In this document: positions 1 through 6,415 of the stretch, one piece after another
How positions within the stretch are numbered: position 1 is the stretch's first letter
Layout of the letters: each line of letters begins with the position of its first letter
Assembly: GCA_900769785.1 (NCBI GenBank)
Contig: CAAGHV010000190.1
Span: 1 to 8,942 of the forward strand
Reading direction: 5' to 3'
Source of the DNA: Bacteroidales bacterium
GTDB taxonomy: Bacteria; Bacteroidota; Bacteroidia; Bacteroidales; P3
DNA length: 8,942 nt
Notes under the pieces: model-generated
What the model was told of the DNA's origin: nothing
Seen by the model: only the letters and a program-made list of their open reading frames with translations
Databases searched by the model: none
Program-made: the position numbers and the translations under genes

Positions 1-760
1 AGTAATTACCTTTATATATTCTTACGTTCCATGCATAGTATCCCGACTCTATATTGTCGAATGAGTATCGTTCAACCTTTACACTTTCATCTATTTCTAA
101 ATCTACGTTTTGTTTGATGAATAACTTTCCTTCTTTTTGAGTTTGATTTCCGTATTGTGCAAATGCTGACAGAAGGTTATCATGAGTTTTGTATATATCC
201 AAGTGGTCGGGGTCGGTAGCTGTTATTATGGAATAGGTGGGGTGTAGTTGTAGAAATGAGCGGTCATATTCATCGGCTTCCACCACCACATATTCACTTT
301 GGGTATTAAGAACAAAATTGTTGTCGAAATTCTTTACAATTCCGCCAAGGAATGCCGAACATCCTATTGAGCTTTTGCTTAGTATGTATGCTATCATTCC
401 CGATGTAGTGGTTTTGCCATGGCTGCCTGCTACAGCAATACATTTTTTACCGTAGGTTATTTCGCCTAATACTTCTGCTCGTTTTTTTGTTGGGATATTG
501 TTGTTGATTATATAAACATATTCTTCGTTGTCCGATGGTATAGCGGGTGTGTATATTACCAAATCTACCGCCTTTGGTATAAGGTCGATATTTGGGGTGT
601 AGTGTATCTCTATCCCTTCACTTTCGAGTTGGCGAGTAAGTTTGGTAGCTGTTCTGTCGTAGCCCGAAACCTTGTGTCCTAGGCTATTGAAATACCTTGC
701 CAAAGCACTCATTCCAATGCCACCGATACCCAAAAAATAATATGTTTTTATATCTTTCAT
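1..760 (-). CDS. murC: UDP-N-acetylmuramate--L-alanine ligase, N-terminal part (runs off the window)
   Basis: MurC is the cytoplasmic Mur ligase that joins L-alanine to UDP-MurNAc with ATP, the first step of stem-peptide synthesis. The first 253 codons are visible; the family usually has about 450-480 residues, so the end of the central domain and the C-terminal domain lie beyond position 1. Seen in my translation: the N-terminal Rossmann-like UDP-binding motif GIGGIGMS (residues 11-18), the ATP-binding P-loop GSHGKTTT (112-119, Lys116), the EADEYDRSF block (161-169) carrying the central-domain glutamate, and DPDHLDIY (183-190), which is typical of MurC. No stop or frame break was found. The start ATG (758-760) shares its A with the last base of the murG TAA stop (TAATG), so translation is probably coupled to murG. 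The position after murG is the usual one in Bacteroidota dcw clusters. The identification is very secure; only the length is incomplete. Confidence 0.97.
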   Translation of the reverse strand, partial: MKDIKTYYFLGIGGIGMSALARYFNSLGHKVSGYDRTATKLTRQLESEGIEIHYTPNIDLIPKAVDLVIYTPAIPSDNEEYVYIINNNIPTKKRAEVLGEITYGKKCIAVAGSHGKTTTSGMIAYILSKSSIGCSAFLGGIVKNFDNNFVLNTQSEYVVVEADEYDRSFLQLHPTYSIITATDPDHLDIYKTHDNLLSAFAQYGNQTQKEGKLFIKQNVDLEIDESVKVERYSFDNIESGYYAWNVRIYKGNY

Positions 761-1860
761 TATCGTTGTTTTATTACCGATTCTATTTCGTCAACTATTT
801 TGTTTGCTGCATTTCTTATGCCCATATTCGTACAAGCTTTACTCATAGTGTTTTGCTTTTCGTTGTTGGCTATTAGGTCTTTTAGTGTTGTAGTAAGTTT
901 GTCTTTTATTTCGCTGTCGGCAATCATTATTGCAGCACCTTTGTTTACCAATGCCATAGCATTTTTGGTTTGGTGGTCTTCCGATACGTTTGGTGAAGGT
1001 ATAAGTATGGTGGGTTTGCCCACAAGGCAAAGTTCTGATATGGCTATCGCTCCAGAGCGAGAAATGATGGTATCGGCTACACAATATGCTTTATCCATTG
1101 CTGCTATAAATTCAAATACCTTTATATTGTCGCCTGCATTGGCGTCAGCTACTGCTTTTTGTGCAGTAGAGTAGTACCATTTTCCTGTCTGCCATATAAG
1201 TTGTAGGTTATTGGCTTTGAAAAATTCGATGTTTGCGTGCAAGGTTTCGTTTATAGTTCTTGCACCCAAGCTGCCACCTATTGATAGTATAGTTTTTTTA
1301 TTTGAGTCTAGACCAAAAAATGTAGTACTTTCTTCACGTGTCGCATCCATTTTTTCTATTGTTTTTCTTACAGGGTTGCCTGTAAATACAATTTTTTCTT
1401 TTGGGAAGAAGCGTTCAAGTCCTTCGTATGCAACACATATTTTTTTTGCTTTCTTTGCCAACATCTTATTGGTAAGACCCGGATATGAATTTTGTTCCTG
1501 CAATATAGTGGGGTATCCTAGTTTTGTAGCCATTTTTAATGTCGGAGCACTTGCGTAGCCGCCTACACCTACTACCACATCGGGTTTGAAATTCTTTATT
1601 ATTTCTTTGGCACGTTGTTGGCTTTTGAATAGTTTTATTGGCAACAATAGGTTTTTCAACGATAGCTTGCGTTGCAGTCCTGCAATAGGTAGTCCTTCTA
1701 TGGGGTAACCTGCAGCAGGTACTTTTTCCATTTCCATTTTGCCAATAGCACCAATAAACAGAATGTCGGAGTTGGGGTAACGTTCTGTTATGGCATTTGC
1801 AATAGCTAATGCGGGGAATATATGTCCGCCTGTTCCCCCTCCACTAATTATTACTTTCAT
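760..1860 (-). CDS. murG: UDP-N-acetylglucosamine--lipid I N-acetylglucosaminyltransferase
   Basis: MurG transfers GlcNAc from UDP-GlcNAc to lipid I, giving lipid II on the inner face of the cytoplasmic membrane. The 366-residue product has the usual family length. It is a GT-B fold glycosyltransferase (family GT28). The first glycine loop GGGTGGH is at residues 7-13, and a second glycine-rich loop, GVGGYAS, lies in the N-terminal domain near residue 100. The QEQNSYPG block follows. The C-terminal nucleotide-sugar domain starts with GNPVR and GGSLGA, and contains the SRSGAIAISEL segment (Glu276 is in the position of the UDP-GlcNAc ribose-binding glutamate of MurG) and the SEDHQTKNA block. The ATG overlaps the end of ftsW by 4 nt (ATGA) and a strong Shine-Dalgarno-like sequence lies just upstream. 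The gene then runs into murC with a 1-nt overlap. This is a complete, ordinary gene with nothing missing that I can see. Confidence 0.98.
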   Translation of the reverse strand: MKVIISGGGTGGHIFPALAIANAITERYPNSDILFIGAIGKMEMEKVPAAGYPIEGLPIAGLQRKLSLKNLLLPIKLFKSQQRAKEIIKNFKPDVVVGVGGYASAPTLKMATKLGYPTILQEQNSYPGLTNKMLAKKAKKICVAYEGLERFFPKEKIVFTGNPVRKTIEKMDATREESTTFFGLDSNKKTILSIGGSLGARTINETLHANIEFFKANNLQLIWQTGKWYYSTAQKAVADANAGDNIKVFEFIAAMDKAYCVADTIISRSGAIAISELCLVGKPTILIPSPNVSEDHQTKNAMALVNKGAAIMIADSEIKDKLTTTLKDLIANNEKQNTMSKACTNMGIRNAANKIVDEIESVIKQR

Positions 1861-3092
1861 ATCTCCTCCTTATTTATGTTGTTAGTTTCGTCTTCGTCAA
1901 TGTTTACCGCTTCCAAGTTCTCTTCTTTTTCCTTGGACGATTGGCATATGGATTGTATTATGCCTATTGCACATCCTGTAAATAGATATGATGTACCTCC
2001 ATAGCTTATGAATGGTAGTGTTTGTCCCGTAACGGGTAGATAGCCAACGGCAACACCCATATTGATTAGAGCTTGTAGATATATAAGTAAACCTAGCCCC
2101 GATACTGTAAGTGCACCAAATGTACTATTGCAATTTCGTGCAATTACTATGCACCTAAAGAATAATACCGAATATAGGAATAGTATGCCCACACCTCCTA
2201 TAAATCCTAGTTCCTCTATTATTATGGCATATATAAAGTCGTTGTGTGATTCGCTAAGCAGTCGTCCTTGTATGGTATTGCCTGGCAATACACCTGTAAT
2301 GTATCCTGTGGCTATAGCTTTGCGGGCTGTGTTTATTTGGGTATTTACCTTTTTGTCATCGTCACGCCAATCAATTATACGTTGTGTCCAAGTATCGCTT
2401 CGGAACATTTCTACGCGACCTCCGGTAACTTCTGTTGCTTGTTTTTCGTTTTCAGCTTTGTTTATCATTACACAAAAAGCCACTATAGTTACCACAACAC
2501 CTACGCCTGCTACCCTAAACCAATATTTGCTGTTTACATTCCCCAAAAATAGCATAACAAAACATGAAACAAACAAAATGCTTGCGGTAGAGAAGTTTTG
2601 AGGGAATATAAGTGCAGGAATCAGTACTATTGGAAACATCAGTTTTTTGAATGTATCCAATTCTTTGATAGTATCTTTGGCTTTAGCTATCATTCGGGCA
2701 GTATATACAATCAGTATAAATTTTGCTATTTCCGATGGTTGAAATTGTCCTAAGCCTGGTATTTCCAACCAGCGTCCGGCTCCTTTGCTAGAGCCAAATA
2801 TCATATATATGGCAAAAGTAGCAATAAGTGCAGCTACCGAAATGTAGTAGCCCAATTGAGATAATCGTGCAAAATACTGATAGTTGATTCGTGATATAAG
2901 TATCATAGCCACATATGTAATGCATATTATGCCTAGATGTTTTACAAATAGGAACATTGTATTGATTTCTTTGTCGTATGCAAATTTGCCTATGGAACTA
3001 TATACTTCAACCAACGATATAAGGCTTAGGATTATTAGTACAATCCATATAACCTTGTCGCCTCGCAGATATTTTTTTGCACTATTATTCAT
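1857..3092 (-). CDS. ftsW: FtsW, SEDS-family septal peptidoglycan polymerase
   Basis: FtsW is the integral-membrane SEDS glycosyltransferase that polymerises lipid II at the division septum together with its partner transpeptidase, here FtsI. The 411-residue product has several hydrophobic segments, starting at about residues 14-33. It shows the family signatures GRWLEIPG and QFQPSEIAKF (107-125), the SESHNDF segment with Asp285 at the position of the SEDS catalytic aspartate, and LPFISYGGTS (359-368) near the end. A large extracytoplasmic loop spans about residues 211-283 and is rich in charged residues. The C-terminal cytoplasmic tail after about 384 is strongly charged (many Glu, Asp and Lys); its final codons double as the ribosome binding site for murG. 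FtsW is preferred over RodA because of the dcw position between the murD slot and murG. A 36-nt spacer separates it from the short murD-derived gene upstream. Confidence 0.96.
   Translation of the reverse strand: MNNSAKKYLRGDKVIWIVLIILSLISLVEVYSSIGKFAYDKEINTMFLFVKHLGIICITYVAMILISRINYQYFARLSQLGYYISVAALIATFAIYMIFGSSKGAGRWLEIPGLGQFQPSEIAKFILIVYTARMIAKAKDTIKELDTFKKLMFPIVLIPALIFPQNFSTASILFVSCFVMLFLGNVNSKYWFRVAGVGVVVTIVAFCVMINKAENEKQATEVTGGRVEMFRSDTWTQRIIDWRDDDKKVNTQINTARKAIATGYITGVLPGNTIQGRLLSESHNDFIYAIIIEELGFIGGVGILFLYSVLFFRCIVIARNCNSTFGALTVSGLGLLIYLQALINMGVAVGYLPVTGQTLPFISYGGTSYLFTGCAIGIIQSICQSSKEKEENLEAVNIDEDETNNINKEEI
1865..1871 (-). promoter_or_regulatory. Strong Shine-Dalgarno-like site for murG inside the ftsW tail
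   Basis: On the minus strand the sequence AAGGAGG is followed by a 4-nt spacer (AGAT) and then the murG ATG. It lies within the last codons of ftsW (Asn-Lys-Glu-Glu-Ile), so it is both coding sequence and a possible ribosome binding site. The other visible starts in this window (murC, ftsW, mraY, murE, ftsI and the murD-derived gene) have no such motif. Bacteroidota are known to rely little on Shine-Dalgarno pairing, so its function here is uncertain; the acidic tail codons could produce it by chance. Confidence 0.4.
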
Positions 3093-3128
3093 TTGCTATT
3101 ATTGTTGTATAGTTTTAATGTGTTCAAA

Positions 3129-3668
3129 TTATAAATCGTAAACTTCACGTTGAAATTCTTCGCCTTGTTCTTTTGCCGATACTCCGTTTTCGCAAGCAGG
3201 CGAGAATAGCACTGTAGAGTTTTCTATATCAGAATATAGCGCCTTGGTTACAGCTTCTTTTATTGAACTTGCGTCAATAATAGTTGGTATTATACCCGAA
3301 AATACTTCGTGTAGGCGGTGGTTGTCATCACCCACGCATATAAGCATACGTACTTTTCGTAGTGCTAGAGGTATAAGAGTTGTGAAATCGGTGGTGTTGT
3401 TGTCGCCATTGGCTATCCAAATAACTGCTTTATCCATCGTTTCTAATGAATACCAGGTGCCATTTGGTGTGCGAGACATAGCATCGTTTATAAACTCTAT
3501 TCCATGTATGCGAGCTGTGAATTTCAAACGATATGGGTCCTCGTCGAAATGAGAGAAACAGTTGCGTAAATTTTTATTTCTGAGTTTATTTAGTTTGTTT
3601 ACATCTATTCCGGCCAAGCTGGTCGAAACTTTTTCTCTACCTTGTGTTGCTAATGTTTCTATATTCAT
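3129..3668 (-). CDS. murD: Stand-alone MurD C-terminal-domain protein (truncated, probably non-catalytic MurD relative)
   Basis: Full MurD adds D-glutamate to UDP-MurNAc-L-Ala. This gene encodes only 179 residues and matches the C-terminal domain alone: YRLKFTARIHGIEFIND (46-62) corresponds to the HRLE...GVxFIND segment, followed by TWYSLETM (71-78), VIWIANG (82-88), LICVGDDN (109-116) and LFSPAC (154-159), ending in GEEFQREV. The N-terminal UDP-binding domain and the central ATP-binding domain, with its P-loop, are absent; about 270 residues are missing. Within the kept domain several active-site positions differ from E. coli MurD: the Lys of DSKATN is Met64 and its Thr is Arg66, Lys348 corresponds to Asn91, and the SxxCASxD substrate segment is SPACENGV. 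The equivalents of Arg302 (Arg47) and Asp317 (Asp62) remain. The start is the first ATG after an in-frame TAA, so no extension is possible. The slot between mraY and ftsW is the normal murD slot. It is either a decaying remnant or a kept non-catalytic domain; ligase activity on its own is very unlikely. Confidence 0.85.
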   Translation of the reverse strand: MNIETLATQGREKVSTSLAGIDVNKLNKLRNKNLRNCFSHFDEDPYRLKFTARIHGIEFINDAMSRTPNGTWYSLETMDKAVIWIANGDNNTTDFTTLIPLALRKVRMLICVGDDNHRLHEVFSGIIPTIIDASSIKEAVTKALYSDIENSTVLFSPACENGVSAKEQGEEFQREVYDL

Positions 3669-3704
3669 GTTTTTGTTTTGTTATATTTTTATTTTATGTT
3701 TTTG
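3669..3704 (-). other. A-rich 36-nt leader between mraY and the murD-derived gene
   Basis: The minus-strand sequence between the mraY TAG and the short gene's ATG is almost only A, T and C, with no Shine-Dalgarno motif. It is 12 codons long and in frame with the short gene, but contains an in-frame TAA, so the downstream frame cannot be read through from mraY. A-rich leaders are common before Bacteroidota start codons. I see no residue of MurD N-terminal or P-loop coding sequence here. Confidence 0.6.
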
Positions 3705-4958
3705 CTATCTTAGTTTCAGTGTTACTATTGTCAATACTGCCAATATTATGCCTATCAGAAAGAACCGTTGAACTAGTTTTTGTTCGGGTATTCCTTTCTT
3801 TTGGTAGTGGTGGTGTATTGGTGCCATCAGGAATACTCGGCGTCCTTCACCATATTTCTTTTTGGTATGTTTAAAGTACGAGCGTTGTATTATCACCGAA
3901 AGGTTTTCTACTACAAATATTCCGCATAGTATTGGTATAAGTAGTTCTTTGCGAATAAGTATTGCAAATACAGCTATTATACCTCCTAATGCCAACGAAC
4001 CTGTGTCGCCCATAAATATTTCGGCAGGGTGGGTATTGTACCAAAGAAAACCTATGGTGGCACCTACAAAGGCAGCTATAAATATGGTTAGCTCTCCTAT
4101 GTTGGGCAGGAACATTATGTTTAGGTAATTGGCAAATATTATATTTCCCGATACCCATGCCAGTATAGCCAATGTGCCTCCTATTATAGCCGATGTGCCC
4201 GTTGCCAGCCCGTCAATACCATCGGTGAGGTTGGCGGCGTTGGATACTGCTGTTACTATAAATATTACTACTATTACAAATACCAGCCATACCCAATCTT
4301 TTGTCCAATCGCCCATCCATTTTATCAGGTAGGCATAGTCAAATTCGTTGTTCTTTACAAAAGGTATAGTTGTTTTTGTCGATTTTATAGGCTGTTCGCT
4401 AAATTCTTTAGTGGCTTTTTCGTAGTTTTTGTCTGTGTTTACATTATGGGTTTCCATATATGTTTCTAGCGATTTGCGTTCCTTTATAGTAATGTCGGGG
4501 TGAAACATTATTATAAGTCCTACAACAAGTCCCAGACCTATTTGTCCCAATATTTTGTATTTTCCCGATAGCCCTTCTTTGTTCTTTTTAAATACTTTGA
4601 TATAGTCGTCCAAAAATCCTAGCAGACCCAGCCATATTGTTGTTATTATCATTACAATTACATATATATTGTCTATCTTGGCAAATAGCAATGTGGGTAT
4701 AAGTATGGCAGCCAAAATAATGATACCACCCATTGTGGGTGTGCCTTCTTTTTGTTTTTGTCCTTCCAAGCCTAGGTCGCGAACGGTTTCGCCTATTTGT
4801 TTTTTTCTTAGGTATTTGATTATTGGTTTTCCAAACACAATAGTTATAATCAGTGATGTGATTACTGCCATTGCTGCACGGAACGAGATATATTGGAATA
4901 CCCCTGCTCCCGGAATATCAAAAACCTTGTCTAACCAATCGAATAAATAGTATAGCAT
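3705..4958 (-). CDS. mraY: Phospho-N-acetylmuramoyl-pentapeptide-transferase
   Basis: MraY transfers phospho-MurNAc-pentapeptide from UDP to undecaprenyl phosphate, forming lipid I in the cytoplasmic membrane. The 417-residue polytopic protein carries all the family signatures: the DDYIK motif (Asp117, Asp118), NLTDGIDGL with Asp246 and Asp249, GDTGS with Asp318, and MAPIHHHY with the His triad at 382-384. It is longer than the roughly 360-residue E. coli enzyme because of an insertion at about residues 153-222, between the fourth and fifth membrane segments. That loop is predicted to be periplasmic and is rich in Lys, Glu and Thr; a longer MraY of this kind is what I expect in Bacteroidota. 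The C-terminus (TIVTLKLR) looks complete. The gene begins 4 nt after the murE stop. All catalytic residues that I can check are present, so this should be the active enzyme. Confidence 0.98.
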   Translation of the reverse strand: MLYYLFDWLDKVFDIPGAGVFQYISFRAAMAVITSLIITIVFGKPIIKYLRKKQIGETVRDLGLEGQKQKEGTPTMGGIIILAAILIPTLLFAKIDNIYVIVMIITTIWLGLLGFLDDYIKVFKKNKEGLSGKYKILGQIGLGLVVGLIIMFHPDITIKERKSLETYMETHNVNTDKNYEKATKEFSEQPIKSTKTTIPFVKNNEFDYAYLIKWMGDWTKDWVWLVFVIVVIFIVTAVSNAANLTDGIDGLATGTSAIIGGTLAILAWVSGNIIFANYLNIMFLPNIGELTIFIAAFVGATIGFLWYNTHPAEIFMGDTGSLALGGIIAVFAILIRKELLIPILCGIFVVENLSVIIQRSYFKHTKKKYGEGRRVFLMAPIHHHYQKKGIPEQKLVQRFFLIGIILAVLTIVTLKLR

Positions 4959-4962
4959 AGTG

Positions 4963-6414
4963 TTATAATTCTTTGTTTAATATGTTCATTAATTCTTCTT
5001 TGTCATCAAAGTGGTGCTTTACACCGTTTATTTCCTGATACTTTTCGTGACCTTTACCTGCCACTAATACAATGTCGCCTTTGGTTGCCAGTTTACATGC
5101 TGTTTTTATAGCTTGTTGGCGGTTGCTTATACGCAGGCAGTTTTCTTTTTGGCTTTTTGATAGTCCGTTCTCCATTTCGTCCAGTATTTTTTCCGGGTCT
5201 TCGGTACGTGGATTATCCGATGTTAATATTACAGTGTTGCTCATTTCGGCAGCTATTGTTGCCATTATGGGTCGTTTTAGGGGGTCTCTATCGCCACCGC
5301 AGCCCACTACTGTTATAAGTTTTTGATTGCCCATGCGTATGTCGTTTATTGTTTGCAACACATTTTTTAGTGCGTCTGGCGTGTGTGCATAATCTACAAT
5401 AGCAGTTATGCCTTGTCCTGTTACATATTCAAATCGGCCTTCGGCAGCACGTAGGCTGCTAAGCTGTTGCAGTGTTTCCATCTCTTCTACTCCGCAAAGG
5501 CGTGCTGTGGAGTATATGGCCAATAGGTTGTAGGCGTTAAAGCGGCCTACCAGCTGTGTCCATACCTCTTTGCCGTTGATGTTCAGAAGTAGCCCTTGAA
5601 ATGTATTTTCCAATATTTTTCCGTTGAAATCGGCAATTTGCTGAATGCTGTATGTATGCTTATGTGCCTTGGTGTTTTGTAGCATTACTTGTCCGTTGCG
5701 GTCGTCTATGTTGGTTAGGGCAAAAGCCGTTGATGGCATATTGTCGAAGAATGCTTTTTTGGCTGCTATATATTTGGCAAATGTTTTGTGGAAATCCAAA
5801 TGGTCGTGAGTTATATTGCTGAATATGCCACCAAAAAACTTTAATCCGCTTATTCTTTTTTGTACTATTGAGTGTGAGCTTACTTCCATAAAACAGTATT
5901 GGCAACCATTATTTACCATTTCGGCCAATAGACTGTTTAGTTTTATGGCATCGGGTGTTGTGTGGGTCGATGGTATCTCACTCTCATCTATTTTGTTTAC
6001 TATTGTTGATATAAGTCCGGTGTGGTATCCTAGTTGGCGAAACATCTGGTGTAGCAGTGTTACTGTGGTAGTTTTGCCGTTGGTTCCGGTTATTCCTATA
6101 AGTCTTAGTTTTTCCGACGGATTGCCATAGAAGTTTGCTGCAATATATCCCAAAGCTTTGTCGCTATCGGGTGTGTGTATATACACCACCGTAGGAATCA
6201 ATGTTTCGGGCATTCGTTCGCATACTATAGCTACAGCACCTCGCTCAGTAGCGGAGGCTATATAGTTGTGTCCGTCAACGTGTACTCCTACCTGGGCCAC
6301 AAACATGGTGTTGGGGACTACGGTTCTAGAGTCGAAGGTGATATTTTTCACCTCTATGTTGTTGTAGTTTACAACTTCGCAGTCTATGTTTTTTAATAGC
6401 TCTTTTAATTTCAT
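4963..6414 (-). CDS. murE: UDP-MurNAc-L-Ala-D-Glu--meso-2,6-diaminopimelate ligase
   Basis: MurE is the cytoplasmic Mur ligase that adds the third stem-peptide residue. The 483-residue product has the usual length. Seen: the P-loop GTNGKTTT (110-117, Lys114), the THTTPDA substrate block, SSHS and SNITHDHLDFH in the central domain, Lys219 in YIAAKK at the place of the carbamylated lysine, and the C-terminal blocks DYAHTPDAL and GCGGDRDPLKRP. The amino-acid-selecting motif is DNPR (400-403) followed by TEDP, the signature of meso-diaminopimelate-specific enzymes as opposed to lysine-adding ones. The start ATG lies 1 nt after the ftsI stop and the stop is 4 nt before mraY, consistent with one operon. 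Its substrate is the MurD product, which matters here because the neighbouring murD slot holds only a fragment. Confidence 0.98.
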   Translation of the reverse strand: MKLKELLKNIDCEVVNYNNIEVKNITFDSRTVVPNTMFVAQVGVHVDGHNYIASATERGAVAIVCERMPETLIPTVVYIHTPDSDKALGYIAANFYGNPSEKLRLIGITGTNGKTTTVTLLHQMFRQLGYHTGLISTIVNKIDESEIPSTHTTPDAIKLNSLLAEMVNNGCQYCFMEVSSHSIVQKRISGLKFFGGIFSNITHDHLDFHKTFAKYIAAKKAFFDNMPSTAFALTNIDDRNGQVMLQNTKAHKHTYSIQQIADFNGKILENTFQGLLLNINGKEVWTQLVGRFNAYNLLAIYSTARLCGVEEMETLQQLSSLRAAEGRFEYVTGQGITAIVDYAHTPDALKNVLQTINDIRMGNQKLITVVGCGGDRDPLKRPIMATIAAEMSNTVILTSDNPRTEDPEKILDEMENGLSKSQKENCLRISNRQQAIKTACKLATKGDIVLVAGKGHEKYQEINGVKHHFDDKEELMNILNKEL

Positions 6415-6415
6415 A

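Noticed and set aside
2062..2601. A 179-codon open frame on the plus strand inside ftsW
   Set aside because: It lies wholly antisense to a well-conserved membrane protein gene, its translation has no recognisable domain, and similar plus-strand frames occur opposite murG, murE and ftsI. These are shadows of the minus-strand coding sequence.
3125..3155. Possible Bacteroidota promoter for ftsW at the end of the murD-derived gene (minus strand TTTC, 19 nt, ATAATTTG)
   Set aside because: It matches the TTTG / TAnnTTTG pattern only in part, and AT-rich sequence yields such matches often. The gene is explained well enough by the operon.
3093..3704. Similarity between the two 36-nt spacers flanking the murD-derived gene (both contain TAAAA, TATA and ACAA in the same order before the ATG)
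   Set aside because: Both are low-complexity A-rich leaders; the alignment needs gaps and is not convincing as a duplication or as deletion endpoints.
4959..4962. No murF between murE and mraY
   Set aside because: Proteobacterial clusters have murF here, but its absence from this position is normal in Bacteroidota, so it is not a loss specific to this genome.
6415..6415. Possible missing gene between ftsI and murE because of the very tight junction
   Set aside because: The two are neighbours in ordinary dcw clusters, and a 1-nt gap is consistent with translational coupling.
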